Below, piece after piece: positions 20,573-30,432 of a DNA stretch of 64,000 nucleotides (position 1 is its first letter; each line of letters opens with the position of its first letter). The translations under genes and the position numbers were made by a program. The stretch lies in contig OY856410.1 in NCBI GenBank assembly GCA_963693085.1, positions 1,396,827,363 to 1,396,891,362 on the forward strand, given 5' to 3'. The stretch comes from Alisma plantago-aquatica. Taxonomy: Eukaryota > Streptophyta > Magnoliopsida > Alismatales > Alismataceae. The notes below the pieces were generated by a model. The model had not been told where the DNA came from and did no database searches. It saw only the letters and a list, made by a program, of their open reading frames with translations.

Positions 20573-20990
20573 CATCGAATGGCGGCCATACTTTTCATTC
20601 GCGTCATCGGTTATACATTTTATTGTTTTTATTTAGAAGTTCTCGTGATAAGTGTTGTCGATTGTTGCTTCAATACAAATATGCCATGGTTTGTATGTTG
20701 CATTAAAATCAAACGGTTGAATGGAAAATGCATTTACATTGTCTTCTCTGTTTAGAATGACTATCAATGGATGTTATGAACATCATACACTTGTTTAATT
20801 TAGGCACTTTTATAAACGTCATATTACATTTTAAGTGGTATGAAAATTTTCTTCATGTTGATGAGTGTTTTATTAATGATGTATGTTATTATTCGAATTT
20901 TTTCTCAACGTTAGCTCAAACCAAATAATACAATTAATTTTGATATACACCCTTACTTTTAAAAATTATATTACTTACAGAATCTGTTAT

Positions 20991-21350
20991 ATGGCTGGCC
21001 AACCGCCGACACCATCTTTTATCTGGTCACACGAGCTTGATATGGTTCTCAGGGGTTTGATGAGAACCCAATATCACGTGGGTAGATGTGTAAATGGAGT
21101 ATACTCTACACAGGCTTGGATGGAGGCATGGAACCAGTTCTTATACATAACAGGAGGCCCTTACATTTCATTGCCTGAGTTGCAAATGCGATGGCAATAC
21201 ATCAAAAGAGAGTTTGTAACAGAAAATATGTTCATATTGGTAGATTTATTGCCTCCCCCCACATTGGCCGCACAACAAAGCATTGAATGCAACTTCTTGA
21301 CGACGCGTCACACTTACCCACCAGGGATTTTTTTTAGCACTGACGATTGA
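20991..21350 (+). CDS. Second SANT/Myb-like protein in the Harbinger element
   Basis: The frame encodes 119 residues. The spacing of key residues copies that of the ORF1 domain: tryptophans at 12, 43 and 68, and GRCVNG at 31-36 against GRCIDG. The end of the domain, MRWQYIKREFV, matches CRWKNLKKDYV. It is therefore a diverged paralogue of the broken ORF1 DNA-binding domain, without its long linker and Pro-rich tail. A strong acceptor-like TTACTTACAG lies 10 bases before the ATG. GTAACAG directly after the domain could be a donor, in which case the last 40 residues are not the real C-terminus. Confidence 0.65.
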   Translation: MAGQPPTPSFIWSHELDMVLRGLMRTQYHVGRCVNGVYSTQAWMEAWNQFLYITGGPYISLPELQMRWQYIKREFVTENMFILVDLLPPPTLAAQQSIECNFLTTRHTYPPGIFFSTDD

Positions 21351-21553
21351 AATAAACAAATGAACTTGTAAAATTTGTGCTAAATGTAGTTGTGTTTTTG
21401 CGTCGCAACAATATACATTCTCAACTTAAGTGTTACATTATTATATGTTGCTACCATAATGCGATCAAATTTCCTACTTCATTATTATCTTATTGCCACA
21501 GTTATTTTACGAATTATGTTATTTGTTCATACCTTTGTTTTTATTAATTGTAG

Positions 21554-21919
21554 ATGTCGACATCGCGTGTAAAGGCAAGGGCAAGGGCAAAATTTGAAAA
21601 ACTTTTGATGTCACCGGAAAAAATTCATAAATATGTTGAAGATAACCTTTTAGGCACAAAACCATGTTGCAATCACACAAACGAGGAGGGCAAAATCGAG
21701 ACCGATGATCAAGTCAAGGGCAAATTCCTCAAGGGCAAAGTCAGTCAGCATGTTCCTCATTTTCCAATGTTGTTTGATTGGCCAAAAGACAACATCAAAC
21801 AACAAAACAAGCAGCCAGTGCAGGAACCATGCCCAGTGTCATGGGACGAGTACGATGAGGCCACAACATGCAGGAAACATCCAACCATGTCTCCCCAAAG
21901 TGCCTTGTCAAAATATTAG
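21554..21919 (+). CDS. Unknown Lys-rich small protein in the Harbinger element
   Basis: I do not recognise this 121-residue frame. It starts with a basic stretch (SRVKARARAKFEKL), then KIHKYVEDNLLG, a CCNHTNEEG segment, a Lys-rich middle, and CPVSWDEYDEATTC. The ATG directly follows TTTTTATTAATTGTAG, a good 3' splice-site match, which supports it being an exon. It is the last frame before the right terminal repeat. It may be a terminal exon of the upstream SANT gene instead of a separate gene. Confidence 0.4.
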   Translation: MSTSRVKARARAKFEKLLMSPEKIHKYVEDNLLGTKPCCNHTNEEGKIETDDQVKGKFLKGKVSQHVPHFPMLFDWPKDNIKQQNKQPVQEPCPVSWDEYDEATTCRKHPTMSPQSALSKY

Positions 21920-22414
21920 CTTTGGTTTGGCTGTTTATTGCTCCCATTTTTTGTCCTTCTCCCCTGACGAAGATCACCCGTAAACAATTATGTTATTATC
22001 AGTGATCGTTTATGTTTCACTAATGACAACAATATGATTATTATCAATTGCTTTTACTGACGATAATGTAATTTGTTTATGTTATGAACAAAATATATTA
22101 GGGCAATTTCATATTTCATGTAGCTTGACTGCCAATTTCATATTTTAGTTACTTTTTTTTTAAACTTCTGTTTAAACGGCGTCACAAGGCCACATTTTTA
22201 ACAACAGTTCTGCGAGAATAGGACAGATTCAGCTAATCCTGCCTACAGTTCCCAAACAGAATCAGAATAAACCCAGCCTACACAGCCAAATAGAATCATC
22301 TTGAAACGAGTCTGAAATGAGTCCAGCCCCCAGAATGAGACTGGTTTGCCAAACAGAATCAGACTCCAGCAGGCCTAAACTCATCCAAGACAGACATGCT
22401 TGCATAAATCCAGC
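21920..22414 (+). other. Right subterminal region of the Harbinger element
   Basis: No gene. The last 250 bases contain repeated AACAGAATCAGA / AATAGAATCA words and AAACCAGTCTCATTCTG-like stretches, echoed in reverse by words such as CTGGGTTTCCATTTGGCA near the left end. These may be subterminal binding sites for the SANT protein or transposase. Confidence 0.4.
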
Positions 22415-22432
22415 CCCGAACCAAACAGGGGC
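22415..22432 (-). repeat. Right terminal inverted repeat of the Harbinger element
   Basis: CCCGAACCAAACAGGGGC is the exact reverse complement of the left end and is followed by TTG. Confidence 0.88.
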
Positions 22433-22737
22433 TTGGAGACTAACTGGTCAAATTTTGGGATCAGTCTGAGTTCATTTGACTAGGTAATTAAATTTAATAA
22501 GATAATGGTAGATTTACCAAGATAATGCCCTTTTATTTTAAAAATTGTTCTTACGACTTTTTGTGTGCCGTCTGATCTGGCGCATGATGAACCCATCTAA
22601 TCTCATCCGTACGATCTTGTCTTCAACCTCCCGCTTGGAGAGGGACTCTAGTGTTACGATGGATCGGGGATTGTTCCCTGTGTGAGCCACCATTTTAGGA
22701 ATCAACATCACAATTGGATTGAGGAGAGGATTCTGCA

Positions 22738-22746
22738 CTATTTAAG
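22738..22746 (+). promoter_or_regulatory. Probable TATA box of the element B LTR
   Basis: CTATTTAAGCCCC lies in the U3/R region, upstream of a leader-like AACACTCACCCAACCAC stretch. Confidence 0.45.
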
Positions 22747-25002
22747 CCCCTACTTAAACCCTAACACTCACCCAACCACAAACACCCAAATTTGCCACCA
22801 ACCTGCTTCAACACCACCATTGTCAGAGATTACTGAGTGTCTGACTCGGTCTTGCGAGCATCGACATTTCTCAGGTGAAGGTCCTTCAAGGTTTCTCTTC
22901 GCACAATTCGACTCTCTCTACCCTCGTGTACACCCCCTCCTATCATCTTCAACCTTCAGCCATATGCCATCATCTACCATCACCAGGCCATCTTCACTCA
23001 ATCGACCGTGGCCACACCTTCTTTGGCACATCAACAACTGTGACCCATCCTCCGTTCGAGTCGAGGATCACTGTGGCTTCCTACCCTGTAGTGCCCACAA
23101 CATCAACGTTGGGGGCCTTGCCACTTAGAGCATCCAGGCGGGCGTAGACCTGTGGAGAGAAAGTGGAGCATGACGCGGAGCCTCCCAAAGCTTCCTCAGT
23201 CCCCAGCTAGTCGTCATGCGAGGTAACCCAACAAATCCCAATACCCAATCCACTTCTCTATTTTCTGCGACTTTCAATCTTACCGCTCCTCATTCCTGGG
23301 TTGGCTTGCTCATGTCTCTCGGCATCGCTGGACCTTTGTGATGAGGGGTGGATTTCCATGGGTACGTGTATGACCTTGTTCCTCCTCCTCACCTACTATT
23401 TTTCTCTGTTCCTCCTGTGTTCCGGTGCCCTGACCTGAAGAGCTTGCTGCTTTGGTCTACATGACTTGTACATGGGGACGACCTAGCCTACCTAAACCAT
23501 CAACTCATCAACTTGCCCTGGTCCTGCCTAATCAGGTTTTGTGATGGCAAGCGACAACAAGGCCTCTCCATGTTAGCTCGAGAGTACTGGACCATGGCAG
23601 TCTTCCTTGTCCCCTGAACATGTAGCTACCTTGATGGTTGGGTTACAGACGTTACCACCACTCAGCCACACATAATTCTACCCTGGCTCTACCCTGGCCA
23701 TGAACTGGTATATCGAATACCCTGTGCCATGTCCTCCTTCCCAAAAGTTGAACCGACTAAGAGGAAACACCATGTATATATATAGAGATATGGCTATGGT
23801 ACTACTGTAAACCCAGTACAATATCACAACTATGAAACCTTTCACCCAAGACCTGTACTTCTAATGGTAATCTGAGTACTTATATCTTGAATGAACAACC
23901 TATGTTTTCCCCTAATGGTCATATGTGATGACTAATCAACATGATGCTAAAGTTTAGTATTATACCCTAACGTACCCACTAAGATGATTAATCAAAAGGC
24001 CAATAATGATGGTAAAATGACCTTACCCATTAATTACTGTTGTATCCTGAAAGTCAAAATCATTACTTATCTAACACAAAGTCTTCATCCAACCTTAATA
24101 CCTATACCCCATGACTATCTCAATATATGGAAACCCTAATCTCTAGTTATACTGCATTGAATGGATAAATGACCTAATACTCATACATCTTATGGTAAGT
24201 AAAGGGCATGCAACAATCATCCAAGAGAATACCCTAATGACCCTATTTATGCTAACCAAAAGGAATATGTGATCTGATAAGACTATTAGGTTTTCAAGAG
24301 TGGAATAGATCCAGAGTGCGGGGAGCAGATTTAGGATTTTTGTCTTACTACAGGTAAGTGGCCATGCCTTTGAATTCATATTAGATATATTAGACTGATA
24401 GTCTAATTATCATGTTCAGTATAATCCATTAGACATGTGGTGTAATAAACATTACTTCTAGTACAATAAAATTATTGCCTCAGATAGCTCGTGCCTAGAT
24501 TTTATAAGTTATCAAATTTCAAGTTGTCCATTTTGCATAAATGTTAGAAATCAATGTGTGAATCATTAGAACTCAAACTATATGCCTAGAATTTGATTCA
24601 ATATGTTAATCCCTTATTATCATCTAGAATTTAGAGTATCTTTCAGAATATCAGATTTATATACAAAAATCTAGAATTTGGACTCATCGTAGTTCCTTAC
24701 TAATTGAATGGAAATATTAAAATTTATCTCTATTTTTAGCTCTCTATGTTATTCCATGTTTTATATTTCTCATAAATGACAGAATAGTAGAACGTAGAAT
24801 GCTAGAATAGAATACATATTCAAAATTTATCTCACTTACTTGAGATACATAATTAACACAGAAATAGAATCAGATAATAGAATCTGAATCAGAAATAGAA
24901 AAAGAATAGAAAATGACACTAGAATATAAATTATCATGTAACAAGTCTTCACAAAATAGAAGTATTGCGGTACACAAAACAGAAGGCATTTATACCACAG
25001 AA

Positions 25003-25116
25003 GGTACATTGTACCATAGAAGGCACCTAGTGCCACAAAATAGAAGACATCTCAGTGTCACCAGAAGGCTTTCATGCCATAGAAGGTGTGTTGCACCATA
25101 GAAGGCACATAGTGCC
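25003..25116. repeat. Array of short palindromes in the B 3' LTR
   Basis: Aligned counterparts of the 11380-11493 array: GGTACATTGTACC, GGCACCTAGTGCC, GACATCTCAGTGTC, GGCTTTCATGCC, GGTGTGTTGCACC and GGCACATAGTGCC. The first has changed on both arms relative to GGTGCATTGCACC and stays perfectly paired. Confidence 0.8.
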
Positions 25117-25619
25117 ACAGAAAGAGGACTTATTGTATAATAGTGGTCATATAAAGATAAAATATGTAAATCAAAGATGCACATAAAATATGTTTAGTAT
25201 AGTTGTAGATTGCAAGTTTTCATAATGTAGTTATTTCTTTTATATTATAGAATTTAATGCCACTTACTCTAACTAGAATTATTTTTGTTGTGCATGGATG
25301 GGGATGCGACGTCCGCAGATAGTGAGGAGTAGCCTGTGAAAGATATCAGACTCAAGGAAGCAATATATCTATCACTGGTGGGACATTATCTTAGGCGATC
25401 CTTCCAGACCAAGATTTTATTTATATTTTCCCTTTTAGTTCATGTAGGGAGATATGACTCCCACATTCATAAGTTACAATGGTTAGTTTACATGTTACTG
25501 TATGCTAGATATGTAATGTTGCCCTAGAAATTTATATTATATGTGTGTTGTTTCTTCCGCATATGATTTTGTGGTATGTAAATGGGCAAGCGTTACACTT
25601 ACCTAGGGTTTCAACCTAG

Positions 25620-25965
25620 GGGGTTTGATAAGAAGAGGAAGCCCTCAGGATATGAACATAAAAGGGACAAGTGTACTAAGTGCAATAGTTACCATCCTCC
25701 AGGGAAGTGTTTTTAGAATATACCTCGGCAAGGCACTCCAGTGATATGTCATTATTGCAATGAACCTGGACACATTCGAGCTAAGTGCCCTAAGCTTCAT
25801 AATGGACCTGCACCAACTCAACAACTACAACAACCTCAAGTTCGTCATCAGAATAATGGTAACAATAATGATAGAAGACCTATGAAAGGTGAGCTGGAAG
25901 AGTTTTTGCTTTGGATGGTCAAAAAGTCTATGATGACGATCATATTGACGGTAACCCTTAGTCCC
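25620..25965 (+). pseudogene. gag: Gag C-terminal remnant of element C
   Basis: Reading from 25620 gives GFDKKRKPSGYEHKRDKC, then the knuckle CTKCNSYHPPGKC, a stop (about 25714), then CHYCNEPGHIRAKC and an Asn/Gln-rich spacer. A frame change near 25885 leads to GRVFALDGQKVYDDD, the usual gag/protease border of gypsy elements. The N-terminal capsid part is separated from it by the insertion of B and is not in the window. Two knuckles in a row fit Tekay/Del-type gag. Confidence 0.75.
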
Positions 25966-26128
25966 ATAGCTAGACTTTAAAGTTATGTTTCCTTTTTGCA
26001 TGATACCTTATGGATGAATGTAAGGAAGTTACCATTGTACCTACAAATTTACTTGACTTATTAGGATGAAAATTTTTAAAGGGTGGTAAATACTTGTCTG
26101 TTAGTTTTGGACATTTAGATTTCAAGGA

Positions 26129-26151
26129 CGAAATCCCTTTAAGGGGTGGTA
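26129..26151 (+). promoter_or_regulatory. Polypurine tract of element C
   Basis: TTTCAAGGACGAAATCCC and TTTAAGGGGTGGTA form the conserved block that precedes the 3' LTR in chromodomain gypsy elements; the LTR then starts TGTTGTATCAC. Confidence 0.75.
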
Positions 26152-26508
26152 TGTTGTATCACATTGAGACTTAGAATGTGATCTCGTTCCAAGGTTAAGA
26201 GGTTGGAGACCTAAGATCTTTGGGTTTAGCCAAACAAGGATAAAGATATACACATTAGTAGCTTAATAGAAACCCTAACAGGTAGACATATAACAAATAT
26301 GGCTTAATGCTTCCATAAATAATCTTTAGACCAATAAAGGATACATATAATTTGACACATGAGATAATGTTAACTATTATGCATAAGAGAACTATGTAGA
26401 AAATGTTACATTATCCAAATAAATATAGAAATTATAAACTGAATGAGACAAAAGATTAATATGTTTGATTTCATGCATAAACATGACATATAAACTTTTG
26501 TTGTAATA

Positions 26509-26549
<41 letters not shown>

Positions 26550-29450
26550 CATAATCATAATGAAATAATATGCTGACTAATCTAATAATGGGCCACAAAC
26601 GTCAATTATGTAAAACTCATACATGGACTACAAATTGATTAAAAATAACTTTAAATTCGTTTTCTCTGGATAAGTTTTGACTTGGAGGCCAAGTTTCACA
26701 AATTTAGGATAATAATAATCACATCTATTTTATTTAGAGAAAAAGGTGATCTTACTCCAAATATGAAATAAAATATTTAATGTCTCCCACAAGAGAAAAC
26801 TAATCTTGGATTCATACTCTAGACATTTAAATAAGTTTATATGTGATTTTCAATTAATTTGGAAAATCGATGATAAAAGATGAGGTTATGAAAAAGAAAG
26901 TGTGTAGAACCTTCAAAAGAGATTTTAATAATGAACAAACAACTTCAACATGTGAAATTAAAGACAAATTCATATTCAATACACTAAAGATTACTTGTGG
27001 ATGAAGTTTTACCAAATTTGGATAATCCTAATGTCATTAATGCATGAGGAAAGAGAAAATGAGATTTGACAATTTAATAAACCAAAAGTCCTTAAAAGGG
27101 AAATCTAATTATAAATTTAGATTCTACATGTTCATATTAGGCTATGTGTCAAATTTATTCTAATTTGGAGTTTGTTTACACCCTTAGATAAGGAGAGAGA
27201 AAAGAGAAATGATTGATGTCCCACTTTATTCAAATTCAATTGGGAAACATTTAATCTATCACACAAGTAATTTTCTTTTTCAAATGATGAATGCGTAGAT
27301 CTGAGCCATTGATTTTGCGACTGGATGATCTGGAGTTCATCCTCTACCTCGCACTAGATTAGGCAACAAGTGATGTAATTTGTGAATTTTAAAACCTGAT
27401 TTCTCCCTCCTCACTTGATAATTCTTTGAGATATTTTCTCAGTTGATTTCCTTATTCGATTCCACACCTATTGATCCCTTGCTCGAACCCTAACACCCTA
27501 TATATAGGAAACACCCAATTCAACCCTCTCCACCATTTTTCACAAACGAGCATCCATTGCACCCCATCTTCAGAGAGTACCCGAAAACCTTCCCAAACTC
27601 TTTGCATTTCTCCTCTTCCCTCAATTGGGTTGTTGCTGCCTCCGAGTCTTTGGGCCTATCACCTTTCTTCTTCGATGACCTCGGCTCCACCCCAACCTCC
27701 TCTATCACCTCATGTTCAATTGACACTATGGTAAGCACCCACTCGAATCCTACTTTCTTTTCCTACATTAAAACCTCCGTCTAATTCTTTGTATCATGGT
27801 TTCTGATCTCGACTTGTCAAGCGACCTTTGGGCTTATCGACCATGGTGTTTGAGCAAGCTTGGACCCTGCTGAGACGTTCTCTGCCTTTGTTTTTCCTTC
27901 TCAAAGCTTTTGGTGGTCTTGTTTTTCTCATTCCTTCACTGTTTTATTGATTTAAAGTCTGTCACTGATGCTTTGTTTCTCGACATGGTGATTGCCAGGG
28001 TTGGCTGCTTCAGGCCTTTTTGTTTGATGAAGTGCTTCCCTGACTTCGTGGCGACTTAATGAAGATGTCAAGGTAGTTTTTCAGTTGTTTTGCATCTTGG
28101 ATCTCTTGCTACTTCTTCTCCTAATGTTTCTCAACATATATGGTGTGAGAAGTGTTTGGGGAATAATCCCAAGTGTTGTTTCCCATGAATGCCCTCTTAT
28201 TTCTTCTATATTCGATTTTTCGCACCAGGGGCATTTTGGACATTTCATGCTCAATTTTACTTTGTTTCCACTATGACGACTTGCCAGCTTGTCTGTGGGA
28301 CTGACTGAGTTGGCTTCCCGTGATTGGGACAACTCAGTGTGAGCGCCCTCTCCCTCTCTCTCTTTCTTTCTCGCAGACAAATTGCTTACGTGGATTTTCT
28401 TGATTGGTTTATTTTCAAATTTTCATATCTAATTATTTATAGATCAATAAAATAAAATAAAATATGTTATGAAATTAGAAAAATATGAGCTTACTAGTGG
28501 TATTGGTTTTATTGCCAAAATCTGATGTTGTAAATATGTGATTTTAATGAATTTTACAAAATAAGTAATAACTTGTAAAATTCGTACTTAATAATCTATA
28601 AGTCAGAAAAATATAATAAAATATCTTTTGTACTCCAAAAAAGATAATCTAAAACACGGAATGGATTTGATAACATAAATCCCATTTAAGGAAAAAGGTG
28701 ATTTTTAGGGTTTTGAATAATTAATGAAAACCTAACCTAATTCTATATGTATGCATCATAGGTGCTTTGGAAACATAGGCTTGGATCTAGGACTGACTTT
28801 GGAATGTTTAGATTCTTTAGTAAGGTATGTTTGCATTCCCTATTATTCCTTTTGAGCAATTCACCTCTTTTTTTATCATTCTCTTGGTCCTATTGGCAAT
28901 AGCCTACACAATATTCTTTCTTTTGAAAATTATGGTTTATGTGAACTATTTTATTTGGTATTAATCTTGTGATCATATTTGGACATTCTCTTGGTCTCTT
29001 TCTTATACATTGTTCATGTTGAAACACTATTTGATGATATGTGATATCTTTTGGCCACTTGTATGGTGGATGTTTATGTTGTCCATTAGTATGATGGCAA
29101 CTCTATATAATTTGACTCTACTTTATACTTGCCTCTCTATCAAGAATGTTATGTGACTCAGTAGCACTAGAGTTGTGTAATTGCATTGGTTATTTGGGTA
29201 GTATGCCCCTGTTATTATTTTTGGGATGGAGGTGGTGGTGCCCCATACCCGTATTTCAAGTTTGTGAGGCTTGGCTCACCTTTTATATATATTGGGTGTT
29301 TGACGGTATGCCATTATCGATCAGGTTTCAAGTTTGTGAGGCTTGACCACCTTTGTCTTTATATTGTTCTCATGTTATGCTTATCTCACATGCATATAGG
29401 TTGATGATTATGAGGTGTGTGCCCTAATACTTTTTATGTGTTAGTATTTA
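26152..29450 (+). repeat. 3' LTR of element C (right end unresolved)
   Basis: The start is fixed by the polypurine block. A TATA box, TATATATAG, lies at 27499-27507, followed by a leader-like region with AACACCCAATTCAACCC. An (AAT)n microsatellite lies at about 26510-26549. Near 29250-29345 the word TTTCAAGTTTGTGAGGCTTG occurs twice, 71 bases apart. Small frames at 27471-27784 and 28081-28380 lie in leader-type sequence and show no domain. The join to inverted element D sequence at about 29450 may cut the LTR short. Confidence 0.6.
26510..26549. repeat. (AAT)n microsatellite
   Basis: About thirteen uninterrupted AAT units, then two ATC-interrupted units. Confidence 0.95.
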
Positions 29451-29454
29451 GAGT

Positions 29455-30432
29455 GTCATACTCTAGAAGCATGGTCCTAGGCATTTCCTGTAGTGACTTG
29501 TTTTTTCCCTCTACAACCCCATTTTATTGAGGTGTTTGAGGTGAAGAAAAGTTATGTGCATATCCAAACTCTTCACAAAACCGTTCAAAAAGATCATTTC
29601 AAATTCTTCCCCATGATCACTATGAATAGAAGCAATGTAGCAAGAAGCTTCATTTTAAACTCATTTTCAAAATCTAGAGAAAACATCAAGAGTATCACTC
29701 TTAGAAATGAGAAAAAAGGTCCAAGTATATCGAAAAAAATCATCGACGATAATAAGACAATGCTTGGAACCACGAAGCAATTGAGTTCTCATAGGTCCAA
29801 ATAGATCAATATGGATAAGTTCAAGAGCTCTCTTGGTATTAAGGACTCCTTTGGATTTGAGAAGACTTGGTTTGCTTTCCTTGTGTACAAGGTTGAAATT
29901 CCTCATCCTTTTCAAAATCCAATTTAGGAAGTCCCTTGACCAAGCCCTTTTTGCTCAACTTCTTCAATTGGTGCATAATTACTTGACCTAGCCAATGATG
30001 CCATAGAGAAATACCATTTGAATTAACTATACGGAATCCACCAACAACATGCTTAATAGAATCAAGAACAATTACATAAATATTACCATTTCTAGTTCCC
30101 TTATATATTACATTGTAAGTGAGGGAATCTAGGAGCAAGCATTTAAAAGAAGTAAACATCACAAGGTAACCATTATCACATAATTGACTAACACTTATTA
30201 AATTGTGATGTAGGCCATCCACAAAGAGAACATTCTTGATACACAAGGATTCACCTACATCACCCTCACCTTTTACTTTACCTTTCTTGTTGTCCTTGAA
30301 GGTAACTGATCATCCTTTCTTCTTTGTAAAATTACTGAAATGGCTTATATCACTTGTCATGTGCTTTGAGCAACCAATATCAACAATCCATATTCTTTTT
30401 TCCTACAAGATAGGAGAATGTCGATTCCCAAC
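29455..30432 (-). pseudogene. pol: Protease and front of integrase of element D
   Basis: Minus-strand reading starts after the gag stop with IVDIGCSKHMT (the DSG active site of A is DIG here, Ser to Ile). It then shows LHHNLISVSQLCDNGYLV, the GAG-pre-integrase region and HIDLFGPM of the integrase core. Later it shows the counterpart of QQNGVVERKN with E-K-R changed (VVEGKNKS). It stops abruptly at the equivalent of LLEYDTP, at the inversion junction. Several stops and frame changes interrupt it. Confidence 0.85.

Larger units (their letters stand above)
13620..22432 (+). mobile_element. PIF/Harbinger DNA transposon, 8.8 kb, multi-gene
   Basis: Perfect 18-bp terminal inverted repeats, GCCCCTGTTTGGTTCGGG, lie at 13620-13637 and in reverse at 22415-22432. 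The flanking trinucleotide TTG occurs on both sides (13617-13619, 22433-22435); PIF/Harbinger elements duplicate 3 bp, usually TTA/TAA. Inside are a SANT-domain gene (broken), a DDE transposase, two GRF-like zinc-finger genes, a second SANT-domain gene and an unknown gene, all plus strand. Typical members of this superfamily carry only a Myb/SANT-like gene and a transposase, so the extra genes are unusual. It interrupts the U3 of element B's 3' LTR. Confidence 0.9.
9417..25597 (+). mobile_element. Element B: gag-only Ty3/gypsy retrotransposon with very long LTRs, interrupted by two other elements
   Basis: The 5' LTR (right part) ends at 11998. The primer site follows at 12002, a gag pseudogene at 12061-13149, then the polypurine end and a 3' LTR from 13332 to 25597. 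Only about 180 bases separate the gag remnant from the LTR, so the whole pol region is absent. Plus-strand ends TGTAACATCC...TTACA and the end sequence AAGGTGGGTAGAATTGTAACATCC-like block resemble Tekay/Del chromoviruses. The LTR copies differ visibly by substitutions and small indels, so B is older than A. It would need enzymes from a related element to move. The left flank and the left part of the 5' LTR are outside the window. Confidence 0.85.
13332..25597 (+). repeat. 3' LTR of element B, split by a Harbinger transposon
   Basis: The LTR is 13332-13619 plus 22436-25597, about 3.4 kb without the insert. It starts TGTAACATCC and ends GCGTTACA. A probable TATA box, CTATTTAAG, is at 22738-22746. 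From 23045 it matches 9417-11998. Its palindrome array is at about 24984-25116. CTTAC after 25597 is the expected position of the target duplication, but the left copy is outside the window. Confidence 0.85.
25598..29450 (+). mobile_element. Element C: older pol-less Ty3/gypsy remnant (gag, polypurine tract, LTR)
   Basis: Immediately right of B the sequence is the C-terminal part of a gypsy gag with two zinc knuckles. A polypurine end and LTR start follow within about 200 bases. Protease, RT and integrase are missing. B therefore landed within C's gag. The LTR begins near 26152; its right end is not visible before the inversion breakpoint near 29450. Confidence 0.7.

Noticed and set aside
26392..26598. 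Tyr-rich minus-strand frame
   Set aside because: It is the AAT microsatellite read in translation.
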